Positions 41,428 to 55,982 of a DNA stretch of 64,000 nucleotides are shown piece after piece. Numbering within the stretch: position 1 is the stretch's first letter; each line of letters starts with the position of its first letter. This stretch comes from Nemophila menziesii (lineage: Eukaryota; Streptophyta; Magnoliopsida; Boraginales; Hydrophyllaceae): positions 1 through 64,000 of the forward strand of contig JARWIR010000246.1 in the NCBI GenBank assembly GCA_029959085.1, written 5' to 3'. Position numbers and translations under genes: made by a program. A model generated the notes under the pieces. That model made no database searches. It saw only the letters and a program-made list of their open reading frames with translations, and had not been told where the DNA came from.

Positions 41428-43867
41428 AACAAAATTGTACCTAACAAAATCAACGTACGTTGTTAAGATTGACAAAATTTTCTCGATTAATAAAACTAAA
41501 TGTTTCATCCATAGAAGGAGACACATTAATAGCTTCTACAAATATATGGAATAAGTAGTCGACATAAGTTTAGTTGACAACCTAATATATAGGGTTGTTT
41601 AAGTCCAATAAGTGATTAAATATGCAATTAATTGTGATTTTTAAAATATAAAACACATACATATCTTGAGATTAAACTCTTGTACTATTTAGTCTGATTT
41701 TGGCGCATACCATAAATTCTTCTCTACATATACTTATGCAATGATAATTTTTTATTGAAAAAACTTAAATATATTTACTAGGTTCATATGTATTATGTTA
41801 AAATTTATTTTGTGATATACCTAATATAGATGAATTATTTGTGAATTTTTACATTTTTTTGTTTTAAGTAATATTTAAAAAATAGAAACTAAAAGCCGTA
41901 TTTAGTAACATTGTTTTTAAAAGGTTTTTATAAATTTATTTAGCTCAATTTTGTCAAAATACAATTTTCATATATGTTGATACAATTTTTGATAGTGTAA
42001 TTACTATTCAAGATTATATATTAGAAAAAACCCGGAATACATATTATATAATTGCTTAATAATATTATTTTGTCTTGCTTTTTTAGTATAAGTAAAATAT
42101 ATTAAATTCAACATGTATTATTTATATTTGATATAATTAATAATATAAAAATAATAATATTAATAATTAAATAAAAGAAAATTGTAGAAAATTATAACTC
42201 TATACAATTTCGTATTTATAATAATCTTAAATTATAGGATATGAAAAATATTTTAGTTTGTATGTTAATTATATATAGATTCAATTTTAATAACTTCTAC
42301 AAAATTAGTACCAGAATATTATTTGAGATAATAACTATACGTGAATTAATTAAAAATAAAAAATAAAGTTCGAATTAAAATGTTATATAGTAAAAAATAA
42401 ATTAGGTATGAACACAAAATCATAGTAAGTTACATGATTTAGGCATAAGTCTTTCATAAAAAACTAAACAATTTGATCGTTGGCCATGACATTTCATCAC
42501 AATCATCCTCGTAGGAAGGAAAATTGTAATAAAATGTCATAACCACGAGCATATTGTATAGGTTACATAGGGTTACTGCGATATTTGGAGAATCAAGATT
42601 AATTTGAAGAGCTCTATACGTTTCAATATGTAAAAACAACTCAAGGAAAAGAATATTTGAAGAAAATTATAGCAGCAGAGAAAAGATTAAAGGTGTTGTG
42701 CCAGAATTAGGTTAAATTGTATATGTTTATATAGTAGTTAGGAATGATGGGCCTGGTTTAGTTGGGCTTTACATTATACATTATATATGGTTGATATAAA
42801 TAAAAAAACAAAAAAAACTAGGCGTGGAATTTTATTGGGCCTAATTTTAAGGATAACTATAATAATTTTTTCTTCCCTACTTACCTCTAATCTTAAAATA
42901 TATATTTATATTTTTAAAATACCTTTATACTCATGGTTATAGAAGATATATTTATTGTATTCAAGAATTGTGCGTCTACAACTAGAGTAGCAAAGCCTAT
43001 CAATCATATCTTAGTGTTGTAAAAAACGTTTTATTATTTTAAAACTTCTTATTCTATTTTGATTTTAGTTTCAATTTATTTTGTGAGCTCATAAACTTCT
43101 TAAATCGTTCCTTATTATTGAACATAAGTTTATTTTCCCTTTATTTTAAAAATTAATAACATGTATATGTTAAAACAAAATTTATAAGAATTTGTTTATA
43201 AAATTGGAACACAAATAAAATATTTTTTTAAGTAACATTAGAACAATAATATAGACAAAATAATCGTTTATACATATCATTTGATTTTTTAGTATATATA
43301 AATTTATATATTATTAGAATTATCATAGAAAATTATACTCCGAAGAAATATATTATAATCATTCTTCATTTCGATAGTATAGAAATACGACTATTGAAAA
43401 AAGATTTGTGTTACAAGGATATATCTTTTTAATTAGTAAAAAAGATTATAAATATTAATATATTCTTTGTTGTTTATTTGTTCTCTTGTTATGAGTCAAT
43501 ACAGTACATTATTCTCCCTAAATATTCTCTTTTGTCTGATTAAATTTACACTACTGATAAAGTATTATATCCTTTATTTTTGTATTCTATATAATTTAAT
43601 AGTATATTTTAGTTGGTTAATATATTATGATTAATAATAACTTTATATGATATTGATTTTTTTAATAAAACATATTTCATGTAGTCTTTCAGTTTTTCTT
43701 ATTAATGTGTCTAATTTTTTATCTCTCAAAATAATAACAATCTTGTAATGTATGTGACTGAAAAAAATATAATATATTCTATTCATAAAATTATATAATA
43801 TAATAGATTCGTATTTATATTTGGCTAAGTGTAATAAATTTTTTTAGGCGTGATAAATACGTAACGC
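41428..43867 (+). repeat. Satellite unit 18, C-type
   Basis: C-type, 2440 bp, closing the second higher-order repeat copy. It has a private AAAAAACCCGG variant. Foldback core is at 42481-42545. Confidence 0.95.
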
Positions 43868-46290
43868 AACAAAATTGTACCTAACAAAATCAACGTACGT
43901 TATTAAGATTGACAAAATTTTCTCGATTAATAAAACTAAATGTTTCATCCATAGAAGGAGACACATTAATAGCTTCTACAAATATATGGAATAAGTAGTC
44001 GACATAAGTTTAGTTGACAACCTAATATATAGGGTTGTTTAAGTCCAATAAGTGATTAAATATGCAATTAATTGTGATTTTTAAAATATAAAACACATAC
44101 ATATCTTGAGATTAAACTCTTGTACTAGTTAGTCTGATTTTGGCGCATACCATAAATTCTTCTCTACATATACTTATGCAATGATAATTTTTTATTGAAA
44201 AAACTTAAATATATTTACTAGGTTCATATGTATTATGTTAAAATTTATTTTGTGATATACCTAATATAGATGAATTATTTGTGAATTTTTACATTTTTTT
44301 GTTTTAAGTAATATTTAAAAAATAGAAACTAAAAGCCGTATTTAGTAACATTGTTTTTAAAAGGTTTTTATAAATTTATTTAGCTCAATTTTGTCAAAAT
44401 ACAATTTTCATATATGTTGATACAATTTTTGATAGTGTAATTACTATTCAAGATTATATATTAGAAAAAAACCGGAATACATATTATATAATTGCTTAAT
44501 AATATTATTTTGTCTTGCTTTTTTAGTATAAGTAAAATATATTAAATTCAACATGTATTATTTATATTTGATATAATTAATAATATAAAAATAATAATAT
44601 TAATAATTAAATAAAAGAAAATTGTAGAAAATTATAACTCTATACAATTTTGTATTTATAATAATCTTAAATTATAGGATATGAAAAATATTTTAGTTTG
44701 TATGTTAATTATATATAGATTCAATTTTAATAACTTCTACAAAGTTCAAGCAAGAATATTATTTGAGATAATAACTATACGTGAATTATTTAAAAATAAA
44801 AAATAAAGTCCGAATTAATATGTTATATCATAAAAAATAAATTAGGTATGAACACAAAATCATAGTAAGTTACATGATTTAGGCATAATTCTTTCATAAA
44901 AAACTCTACAATTTGATCGTTGGCCATGACATTTCATCACAATCATCCTCGTAGGAAGGAAAATTGTAATAAAATGTCATAACCACGAGAATATTGTATA
45001 GGTTACATAGGGTTACTGCGATATTTGGAGAATCAAGATTAATTTGAAGAGCTCTATACGTTTCAATATGTAAAAACAACTCAAGGAAAAGAATATTTGA
45101 AGAAAATTATAGAAGGTGTTGTGCCAGAATTAGGTTAAATTGTATATGTTTATATAGTAGTTTGGAATGATGGGCCTGGTTTAGTTGGGCTTTACATTAT
45201 ACAGTATATATGGTTGATATAAATAAAAAAACAAAAAAAACTAGGCGTGGAATTTTATTGGGCCTAATTTTAAGGATAACTATAATAATTTTTTCTTCCC
45301 TACTTACCTCTAATCTTGAAATATATATTTATATTTTTAAAATACCTTTATACTCATGGTTATAGAAGATATATTTATTGTATTCAAGAATTGTGCGTCT
45401 ACAACTAGAGTAGCAAAGCCTATCAATCATATCTTAGTGTTGTAAAAAACGTTTTATTATTTTAAAACTTCTTATTCTATTTTGATTTTAGTTTCAATTT
45501 ATTTTGTGAGCTCATAAACTTCTTAAATCGTTCCTTATTATTGAACATAAGTTTATTTTCCCTTTATTTTAAAAATTAATAACATGTATATGTTAAAACA
45601 AAATTTATAAGAATTTGTTTATAAAATTGGAACACAAATAAAATATTTTTTTAAGTAACATTAGAACAATAATATAGACAAAATAATCGTTTATACATAT
45701 CATTTGATTTTTTAGTATATATAAATTTATATATTATTAGAATTATCATAGAAAATTATACTCCGAAGAAATATATTATAATCATTCTTCATTTCGATAG
45801 TATAGAAATACGACTATTGAAAAAAGATTTGTGTTACAAGGATATATCTTTTTAATTAGTAAAAAAGATTATAAATATTAATATATTCTTTGTTGTTTAT
45901 TTGTTCTCTTGTTATGAGTCAATACAGTACATTATTCTCCCTAAATATTCTCTTTTGTCTGATTAAATTTACACTACTGATAAAGTATTATATCCTTTAT
46001 TTTTGTATTCTATATAATTTAATAGTATATTTTAGTTGGTTAATATATTATGATTAATAATAACTTTATATGATATTGATTTTTTTAATAAAACATATTT
46101 CATGTAGTCTTTCAGTTTTTCTTATTAATGTGTCTAATTTTTTATCTCTCAAAATAATAACAATCTTGTAATGTATGTGACTGAAAAAAATATAATATAT
46201 TCTATTCATAAAATTATATAATATAATAGATTCGTATTTATATTTGGCTAAGTGTAATAAATTTTTTTAGGCGTGATAAATACGTAACGC
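43868..46290 (+). repeat. Satellite unit 19, D1-type
   Basis: D1 unit, 2423 bp, with markers at 44990 and 45318 (7288 bp from unit 16). It lacks the TTTATTTATTCTC marker of the other D1 units. It begins with ACGTTATTAAG as in unit 10. Foldback core is at 44921-44985. Confidence 0.95.
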
Positions 46291-47850
46291 AACAAAATTG
46301 TACCTAACAAAATCAACGTACGTTGTTAAGATTGACAAAATTTTCTCGATTAATAAAACTAAATGTTTCATCCATAGAAGGAGACACATTAATAGCTTCT
46401 ACAAATATATGGAATAAGTAGTCGACATAAGTTTAGTTGACAACCTAATATATAGGGTTGTTTAAGTCCAATAAGTGATTAAATATGCAATTAATTGTGA
46501 TTTTTAAAATATAAAACACATACATATCTTGAGATTAAACTCTTGTACTATTTAGTCTGATTTTGGCGCATACCATAAATTCTTCTCTACATATACTTAT
46601 GCAATGATAATTTTTTATTGAAAAAACTTAAATATATTTACTAGGTTCATATGTATTATGTTAAAATTTATTTTGTGATATACCTAATATAGATGAATTA
46701 TTTGTGAATTTTTACATTTTTTTGTTTTAAGTAATATTTAAAAAATAGAAACTAAAAGCCGTATTTAGTAACATTGTTTTTAAAAGGTTTTTATAAATTT
46801 ATTTAGCTCAATTTTGTCAAAATACAATTTTCATATATGTTGATACAATTTTTGATAGTGTAATTACTATTCAAGATTATATATTAGAAAAAAACCGGAA
46901 TACATATTATATAATTGCTTAATAATATTATTTTGTCTTGCTTTTTTAGTATAAGTAAAATATATTAAATTCAACATGTATTATTTATATTTGATATAAT
47001 TAATAATATAAAAATAATAATATTAATAATTAAATAAAAGAAAATTGTAGAAAATTATAACTCTATACAATTTTGTATTTATAATAATCTTAAATTATAG
47101 GATATGAAAAATATTTTAGTTTGTATGTTAATTATATATAGATTCAATTTTAATAACTTCTACAAAGTTCAAGCAAGAATATTATTTGAGATAATAACTA
47201 TACGTGAATTATTTAAAAATAAAAAATAAAGTCCGAATTAATATGTTATATCATAAAAAATAAATTAGGTATGAACACAAAATCATAGTAAGTTACATGA
47301 TTTAGGCATAATTCTTTCATAAAAAACTCTACAATTTGATCGTTGGCCATGACATTTCATCACAATCATCCTCGTAGGAAGGAAAATTGTAATAAAATGT
47401 CATAACCACGAGCATATTGTATAGGTTACATAGGGTTACTGCGATATTTGGAGAATCAAGATTAATTTGAAGAGCTCTATACGTTTCAATATGTAAAAAC
47501 AACTCAAGGAAAAGAATATTTGAAGAAAATTATAGAAGGTGTTGTGCCAGAATTAGGTTAAATTGTATATGTTTATATAGTAGTTTGGAATGATGGGCCT
47601 GGTTTAGTTGGGCTTTACATTATACAGTATATATGGTTGATATAAATAAAAAAACAAAAAAAACTAGGCGTGGAATTTTATTGGGCCTAATTTTAAGGAT
47701 AACTATAATAATTTTTTCTTCCCTACTTACCTCTAATCTTAAAATATATATTTATATTTTTAAAATACCTTTATACTCATGGTTATAGAAGATATATTTA
47801 TTGTATTCAAGAATTGTGCGTCTACAACTAGAGTAGCAAAGCCTATCAAT
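43868..47850 (+). repeat. Broken third higher-order repeat copy (unit 19 and part of 20)
   Basis: Unit 19 continues the D1 pattern (44990, 45318) and unit 20 starts D-like. The expected C-type unit is absent because E-type sequence begins from about 47856. An isolated D2 marker reappears at 47998, so the right edge is patchy. Confidence 0.75.
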
Positions 47851-48712
47851 CATATGTTAGTGTTTTAAAAAACGTTTTATTATTTTAAAACTTCTTATTC
47901 TATTTTGATTTTAGTTTCAATTTATTTCGTGAGCTCATAAACTTCTTAAATCGTTCCTTATTATGGAACATAAGTTTATTTTCCCTTTATTTTAAAACTT
48001 AATAACATGTATATGTTAAAACAAAATTTATAAGAATTTGTTTATAAAATTGGAACACAAATAAAATATTTTTTTAAGTAACATTAGAACAATAATATAG
48101 ACAAAATAATTGTTTATACATATCATTTGATTTTTTAGTATATATAAATTTATATATTATTAGAATTATCATAGAAAATTATACTCTGAAGAAATATATT
48201 ATAATCATTCTTCATTTCGATAGTATAGAAATACGACTATTGAAGAAAGATTTGTGTTAAAAGGATATATTTTTTTAATTGGTAAAAAAGATTATAAATA
48301 TTAATATATTCTTTGTTGTTTATTTGTTCTCTTGTTATCAGTCAATACAGTACATTATTCTCCCTAAATATTCTCTTTTGTCTGATTAAATTTACACTAC
48401 TGATAAAGTATTATATCCTTTATTTTTGTATTCTATATAATTTAATAGTATATTTTAGTTGGTTAATATATTATGATTAATAATAACTTTATATAATATT
48501 GATTTTTTTAATAAAACATATTTCATGTAGTCTTTCAATTTTTCTTATTAATGTGTTTTTTTTTTGTCTCTGAAAATAATTACAGTCTTGTAATGTATGT
48601 GACTGAAAAAAATATAATATATTCTATTCATAAAATTATATAATATAATAGATTCGTATTTATATTTGGCTAAGTGTAATAAATTTTTTTAGGCGTGATA
48701 AATACGTAACGC
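46291..48712 (+). repeat. Satellite unit 20, D/E mosaic
   Basis: A 2422-bp unit that is D-like on the left. E-type markers appear at CATATGTTAG (47856) and TTATGGAACA, then the D2 marker AAAACTTAATAAC (47998). A/E-like sequence with several private changes follows to the end. It lacks the D2 marker GCCATATTTAG. The alternation points to gene conversion or repeated exchange at a subfamily border. Foldback core is at 47344-47408. Confidence 0.94.
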
Positions 48713-51117
48713 AACAAAATTGTACCTAACAAAATCAACCTACGTTGTTAAGATTGACGAAAGTTTCTCGATTAAAAAAAACTAAATGTTTCATCCATAG
48801 AAGGAGACACATTAATAGCTTCTACAAATATATGGAATAAGTAGTCAACATAAGTTTAGTTGACAACCTAATATACAGGGTTGTTTAAGTCCAATAAGTG
48901 ATTAAATATGCAATTAATTGCGATTTTTAAAATACAAAACACATACATGTCTTGAGATTAAACTCTTGTGCTATTTAGTCTGATTTTGGCGCATACCATA
49001 AATTCTTCTCTACATATACTTATGCAATGATAATTTTTTATTGAAAAAACTTAAATATATTTACTAGGTTCATATGTATTATGTTAAAATTTATTTTGTG
49101 ATATACCTAATATAGATGAATTATTTGTGAATTTTTACATTATTTTGTTTTATGTAATATTTAAAAAATAGAAACTAAAAGCCGTATTTAGTAACATTGT
49201 TTTTAAAAGGTTTTTATAAATTTATTTAGCTCAGTTTTGTCAAAATACAATTTTCATATATGTTGATACAATTTTTGATAGTGTAATTACTATTCAAGAT
49301 TATATATTAGAAAAAAACCGGAATACATATTATATAATTGCTTAATAATATTATTTTGTCTTGCTTTTTTAGAATAAGTAAAATATATTAAATTCAACAT
49401 GTATTATTTATATTTGATATAATTAATAATATAAAAATAATAATATTAATAATTAAATAAAAGGAAATTTTAGAAAATTATAAATCTATACAATTTTGTA
49501 TTTATAATAATCTTAAATTATAGGATATGAAAAATATTTTAGTTTGTATGTTAATTATATATAGATTCAATTTTAATAACTTCTACAAAATTAGAGCTAG
49601 AATATTATTTGAGATAATAACTATACGTGAATTAATTAAAAATAAAAAATAAAGTTCGAATTAAAATGTTATATCGTAAAAAATAACTTAGGTATGAACA
49701 CAAAATCATAGTAAGTTACATGATTTAGGCATAATTCTTTCATAAAAAACTCTACAATTTGATCGTTGGCCATGACATTTCATCACAATAATCCTCGTAG
49801 GAAGGAAAATTGTAATAAAATGTCATAACCACGAGCATATTGTATAGGTTACATAGGGTTACTGCGATATTTGGAGAATCGAGATTAATTTGAAGAGCTC
49901 TATACGTTTCAATATGTAAAAACAACTCAGGGAAAAGAATATTTGAAGAAAAATATAGCGGCAGAGAAAAGATTAAAAGTGTTGTGCCAGAATTAGGTTA
50001 AATTGTATATGTTTATATAGTAGTTAGGAATGATGGGCCTGGTTTAGTTGGGCTTTACATTATACAGTATATATGGTTGATATAAAAAAAAAATTAAAAA
50101 AAACAGGCGTGGAATTTTATTGGGCCTAATTTTAAGGCTCTAATCTTAAAATATATATTTATATTTTTAAAATACCTTTATACGCATGGTTATAGAAGAT
50201 ATATTTATTGTATTCAGGAATTGTGCGCCTACAACTAGAGTAGCAAAGCCTATCAATCATATGTTAGTGTTTTAAAAAACGTTTTATTATTTTAAAACTT
50301 CTTATTCTATTTTGATTTTAGTTTCAATTTATTTCGTGAGCTCATAAACTTCTTAAATCGTTCCTTATTATGGAACATAAGTTTTTTCCCTTTATTTTAA
50401 AAATTAATTACATGTATATGTTAAACAAAATTTATAAGAATTTGTTTATAAAATTGGAACACAAATAAAATATTTTTTTAAGTAACATTAGAACAATAAT
50501 ATAGACAAAATAATCGTTTATACATATCATTTGATTTTTTAGTATATATAAATTTATATATTATTAGAATTATCATAGAAAATTATACTCCGAAGAAATA
50601 TATTATAATCATTCTTCATTTCGATAGTATAGAAATACGACTATTGAAGAAAGATTTGTGTTACAAGGATATATCTTTTTAATTAGTAAAAAAGATTATA
50701 AATATTAATATATTCTTTGTTGTTTATTTGTTCTCTTGTTATCAGTCAATACAGTACATTATTCTCCCTAAATATTCTCTTTTGTCTGATTAAATTTACA
50801 CTACTGATAAAGTATTATATCCTTTATTTTTGTATTCTATATAATTTAATAGTATATTTTAGTTGGTTAATATATTATGATTAATTATAACTTTATATAA
50901 TATTGATTTTTTTAATAAAACATATTTCATGTAGTCTTTCAATTTTTCTTATTAATGTGTCTATTTTTTTATCTCTCAAAATAATAACAATCTTGTAATG
51001 TATGTGACTGAAAAAAATATAATATATTCTATTCATAAAATTATATAATATAATAGATTCGTATTTATATTTGGCTAAGTGTAATAAATTTTTTTAGGCG
51101 TGATAAATACGTAACGT
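48713..51117 (+). repeat. Satellite unit 21, E-type
   Basis: Shortest unit (2405 bp). It has the 32-bp E-type deletion that joins TTTTAAGG directly to CTCTAATC. Private changes include GACGAAAGTTTCTCG near its start and an A in the loop (CACAATAATCC). Foldback core is at 49767-49831, TATA at 50012-50019 (minus). Confidence 0.95.
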
Positions 51118-53523
51118 AACAAAATTGTACCTAACAAAATCAACCTACGTTGTTAAGATTGACAAAATTTTCTCGATTAATAAAACTAAATGTTTCATCC
51201 ATAGAAGGAGACACATTAATAGCTTCTACAAATATATGGAATAAGTAGTCGACATAAGTTTAGTTGAGAACCTAATATACAGGGTTGTTTAAGTCCAATA
51301 AGTGATTAAATATGCAATTAATTGCGATTTTTAAAATACAAAACACATACATGTCTTGAGATTAAACTCTTGTGCTATTTAGTCTGATTTTGGCGCATAC
51401 CATAAATTCTTCTCTACATATACTTATGCAATGATAATTTTTTATTGAAAAAACTTAAATATATTTACTAGGTTCATATGTATTATGTTAAAATTTATTT
51501 TGTGATATACCTAATATAGATGAATTATTTGTGAATTTTTACATTATTTTGTTTTATGTAATATTTAAAAAATAGAAACTAAAAGCCGTATTTAGTAACA
51601 TTGTTTTTAAAAGGTTTTTATAAATTTATTTAGCTCAGTTTTGTCAAAATACAATTTTCATATATGTTGATACAATTTTTGATAGTGTAATTACTATTCA
51701 AGATTATATATTAGAAAAAAACCGGAATACATATTATATAATTGCTTAATAATATTATTTTGTCTTGCTTTTTTAGAATAAGTAAAATATATTAAATTCA
51801 ACATGTATTATTTATATTTGATATAATTAATAATATAAAAATAATAATATTAATAATTAAATAAAAGGAAATTTTAGAAAATTATAAATCTATACAATTT
51901 TGTATTTATAATAATCTTAAATTATAGGATATGAAAAATATTTTAGTTTGTATGTTAATTATATATAGATTCAATTTTAATAACTTCTACAAAATTAGAG
52001 CTAGAATATTATTTTAGATAATAACTATACGTGAATTAATTAAAAATAAAAAATAAAGTTCGAATTAAAATGTTATATCGTAAAAAATAACTTAGGTATG
52101 AACACAAAATCATAGTAAGTTACATGATTTAGGCATAATTCTTTCATAAAAAACTCTACAATTTGATCGTTGGCCATGACATTTCATCACAATCATCCTC
52201 GTAGGAAGGAAAATTGTAATAAAATGTCATAACCACGAGCATATTGTATAGGTTACATAGGGTTACTGCGATATTTGGAGAATCGAGATTAATTTGAAGA
52301 GCTCTATACGTTTCAATATGTAAAAACAACTCAGGGAAAAGAATATTTGAAGAAAAATATAGCGGCAGAGAAAAGATTAAAAGTGTTGTGCCAGAATTAG
52401 GTTAAATTGTATATGTTTATATAGTAGTTAGGAATGATGGGCCTGGTTTAGTTGGGCTTTACATTATACAGTATATATGGTTGATATAAAAAAAAAATTA
52501 AAAAAAACAGGCGTGGAATTTTATTGGGCCTAATTTTAAGGCTCTAATCTTAAAATATATATTTATATTTTTAAAATACCTTTATACGCATGGTTATAGA
52601 AGATATATTTATTGTATTCAGGAATTGTGCGTCTACAACTAGAGTAGCAAAGCCTATCAATCATATGTTAGTGTTTTAAAAAACGTTTTATTATTTTAAA
52701 ACTTCTTATTCTATTTTGATTTTAGTTTCAATTTATTTCGTGAGCTCATAAACTTCATAAATCGTTCCTTATTATGGAACATAAGTTTATTTTCCCTTTA
52801 TTTTAAAAATTAATTACATGTATATGTTAAACAAAATTTATAAGAATTTGTTTATAAAATTGGAACACAAATAAAATATTTTTTTAAGTAACATTAGAAC
52901 AATAATATAGACAAAATAATCGTTTATACATATCATTTGATTTTTTAGTATATATAAATTTATATATTATTAGAATTATCATAGAAAATTATACTCCGAA
53001 GAAATATATTATAATCATTCTTCATTTCGATAGTATAGAAATACGACTATTGAAGAAAGATTTGTGTTACAAGGATATATCTTTTTAATTAGTAAAAAAG
53101 ATTATAAATATTAATATATTCTTTGTTGTTTATGTGTTCTCTTGTTATCAGTCAATACAGTACATTATTCTCCCTAAATATTCTCTTTTGTCTGATTAAA
53201 TTTACACTACTGATAAAGTATTATATCCTTTATTTTTGTATTCTATATAATTTAATAGTATATTTTAGTTGGTTAATATATTATGATTAATAATAACTTT
53301 ATATAATATTGATTTTTTTAATAAAACATATTTCATGTAGTCTTTCAATTTTTCTTATTAATGTGTCTATTTTTTTATCTCTCAAAATAATAACAATCTT
53401 GTAATGTATGTGACTGAAAAAAATATAATATATTCTATTCATAAAATTATATAATATAATAGATTCGTATTTATATTTGGCTAAGTGTAATAAATTTTTT
53501 TAGGCGTGATAAATACGTAACGT
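51118..53523 (+). repeat. Satellite unit 22, E-type
   Basis: E-type, 2406 bp, with the same 32-bp deletion and CATATGTTAG marker as unit 21. Foldback core is at 52171-52235. Confidence 0.95.
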
Positions 53524-55982
53524 AACAAAATTGTACCTAACAAAATCAACCTACGTTGTTAAGATTGACAAAATTTTCTCGATTAATAAAACTAAATGTT
53601 TCATCCATAGAAGGAGACACATTAATAGCTTCTACAAATATATGGAATAAGTAGTCGACATAAGTTTAGTTGAGAACCTAATATACAGGGTTGTTTAAGT
53701 CCAATAAGTGATTAAATATGCAATTAATTGCGATTTTTAAAATACAAAACACATACATGTCTTGAGATTAAACTCTTGTGCTATTTAGTCTGATTTTGGC
53801 GCATACCATAAATTCTTCACTACATATACTTATGCAATGATAATTTTTTATTGAAAAAACTTAAATATATTTACTAGGTTCATATGTATTATGTTAAAAT
53901 TTATTTTGTGATATACCTAATATAGATGAATTATTTGTGAATTTTTACATTATTTTGTTTTATGTAATATTTAAAAAATAGAAACTAAAAGCCGTATTTA
54001 GTAACATTGTTTTTAAAAGGTTTTTATAAATTTATTTAGCTCAGTTTTGTCAAAATACAATTTTCATATATGTTGATACAATTTTTGATAGTGTAATTAC
54101 TATTCAAGATTATATATTAGAAAAAAACCGGAATACATATTATATAATTGCTTAATAATATTATTTTGTCTTGCTTTTTTAGAATAAGTAAAATATATTA
54201 AATTCAACACGTATTATTTATATTTGATATAATTAATAATATAAAAATAATAATATTAATAATTAAATAAAAGGAAATTTTAGAAAATTATAACTCTATA
54301 CAATTTTGTATTTATAATAATCTTAAATTATAGGATATGAAAAATATTTTAGTTTGTATGTTAATTATATATAGATTCAATTTTAATAACTTCTACAAAA
54401 TTAGAGCTAGAATATTATTTGAGATAATAACTATACGTGAATTAATTAAAAATAAAAAATAAAGTTCGAATTAAAATGTTATATCGTAAAAAATAACTTA
54501 GGTATGAACACAAAATCATAGTAAGTTACATGATTTAGGCATAATTCTTTCATAAAAAACTCTACAATTTGATCGTTGGCCATGACATTTCATCACAATC
54601 ATCCTCGTAGGAAGGAAAATTGTAATAAAATGTCATAACCACGAGCATATTGTATAGGTTACATAGGGTTACTGCGATATTTGGAGAATCGAGATTAATT
54701 TGAAGAGCTCTATACGTTTCAATATGTAAAAACAACTCAGGGAAAAGAATATTTGAAGAAAATATAACGGCAGAGAAGTGTATATGTTTAATGATGGGCC
54801 TGGTTTAGTTGTGCCAGAATTAGGTTAAATTGTATATGTTTATATAGTAGTTAGGAATGATGGGCCTGGTTTAGTTGGGCTTTACATTATACAGTATATA
54901 TGGTTGATATAAATAAAAAAAACAAAAAAAAACCAGGCGTGGAATTTTATTGGGCCTAATTTTAAGGATAACTATAATAATTTTTTCTTCCCTACTTACC
55001 TCTAATCTTAAAATATATATTTATATTTTTAAAATACCTTTATACGCATGGTTATAGAAGATATATTTATTGTATTCAGGAATTGTGCGTCTACAACTAG
55101 AGTAGCAAAGCCTATCAATCATATCTTAGTGTTGTAAAAAACGTTTTATTATTTTAAAACTTCTTATTCTATTTTGATTTTAGTTTCAATTTATTTCGTG
55201 AGCTCATAAACTTCATAAATCGTTCCTTATTATTGAACATAAGTTTATTTTCCCTTTATTTTAAAAATTAATAACATGTATATGTTAAAACAAAATTTAT
55301 AAGAATTTGTTTATAAAATTGGAACACAAATAAAATATTTTTTTAAGTAACATTAGAACAATAATATAGACAAAATAATCGTTTATACATATCATTTGAT
55401 TTTTTAGTATATATAAATTTATATATTATTAGAATTATCATAGAAAATTATACTCCGAAGAAATATATTATAATCATTCTTCATTTCGATAGTATAGAAA
55501 TACGACTATTGAAGAAAGATTTGTGTTACAAGGATATATCTTTTTAATTAGTAAAAAAGATTATAAATATTAATATATTCTTTGTTGTTTATTTGTTCTC
55601 TTGTTATCAGTCAATACAGTACATTATTCTCCCTAAATATTCTCTTTTGTCTGATTAAATTTACACTACTGATAAAGTATTATATCCTTTATTTTTGTAT
55701 TCTATATAATTTAATAGTATATTTTAGTTGGTTAATATATTATGATTAATAATAACTTTATATAATATTGATTTTTTTAATAAAACATATTTCATGTAGT
55801 CTTTCAATTTTTCTTATTAATGTGTCTATTTTTTTATCTCTCAAAATAATAACAATCTTGTAATGTATGTGACTGAAAAAAATATAATATATTCTATTCA
55901 TAAAATTATATAATATAATAGATTCGTATTTATATTTGGCTAAGTGTAATAAATTTTTTTAGGCGTGATAAATACGTAACGT
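53524..55982 (+). repeat. Satellite unit 23, A-type (right-hand subgroup)
   Basis: A-type, 2459 bp. The right-hand A subgroup has ATAACGGCAGAGAAGTG and TTCAGGAATTG, where units 1-3 have ATAGCGGCAGAGAATTG and TTCAAGAATTG. Foldback core is at 54577-54641. Confidence 0.95.

Larger units (their letters stand above)
36580..43867 (+). repeat. Higher-order repeat copy 2 (units 16-18, D1-D2-C)
   Basis: A 7288-bp copy of the preceding block. The two extra bases are the TATATATA expansion in unit 17. The same markers occur at 37702, 38030, 39473, 40084 and 40710. Confidence 0.9.
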
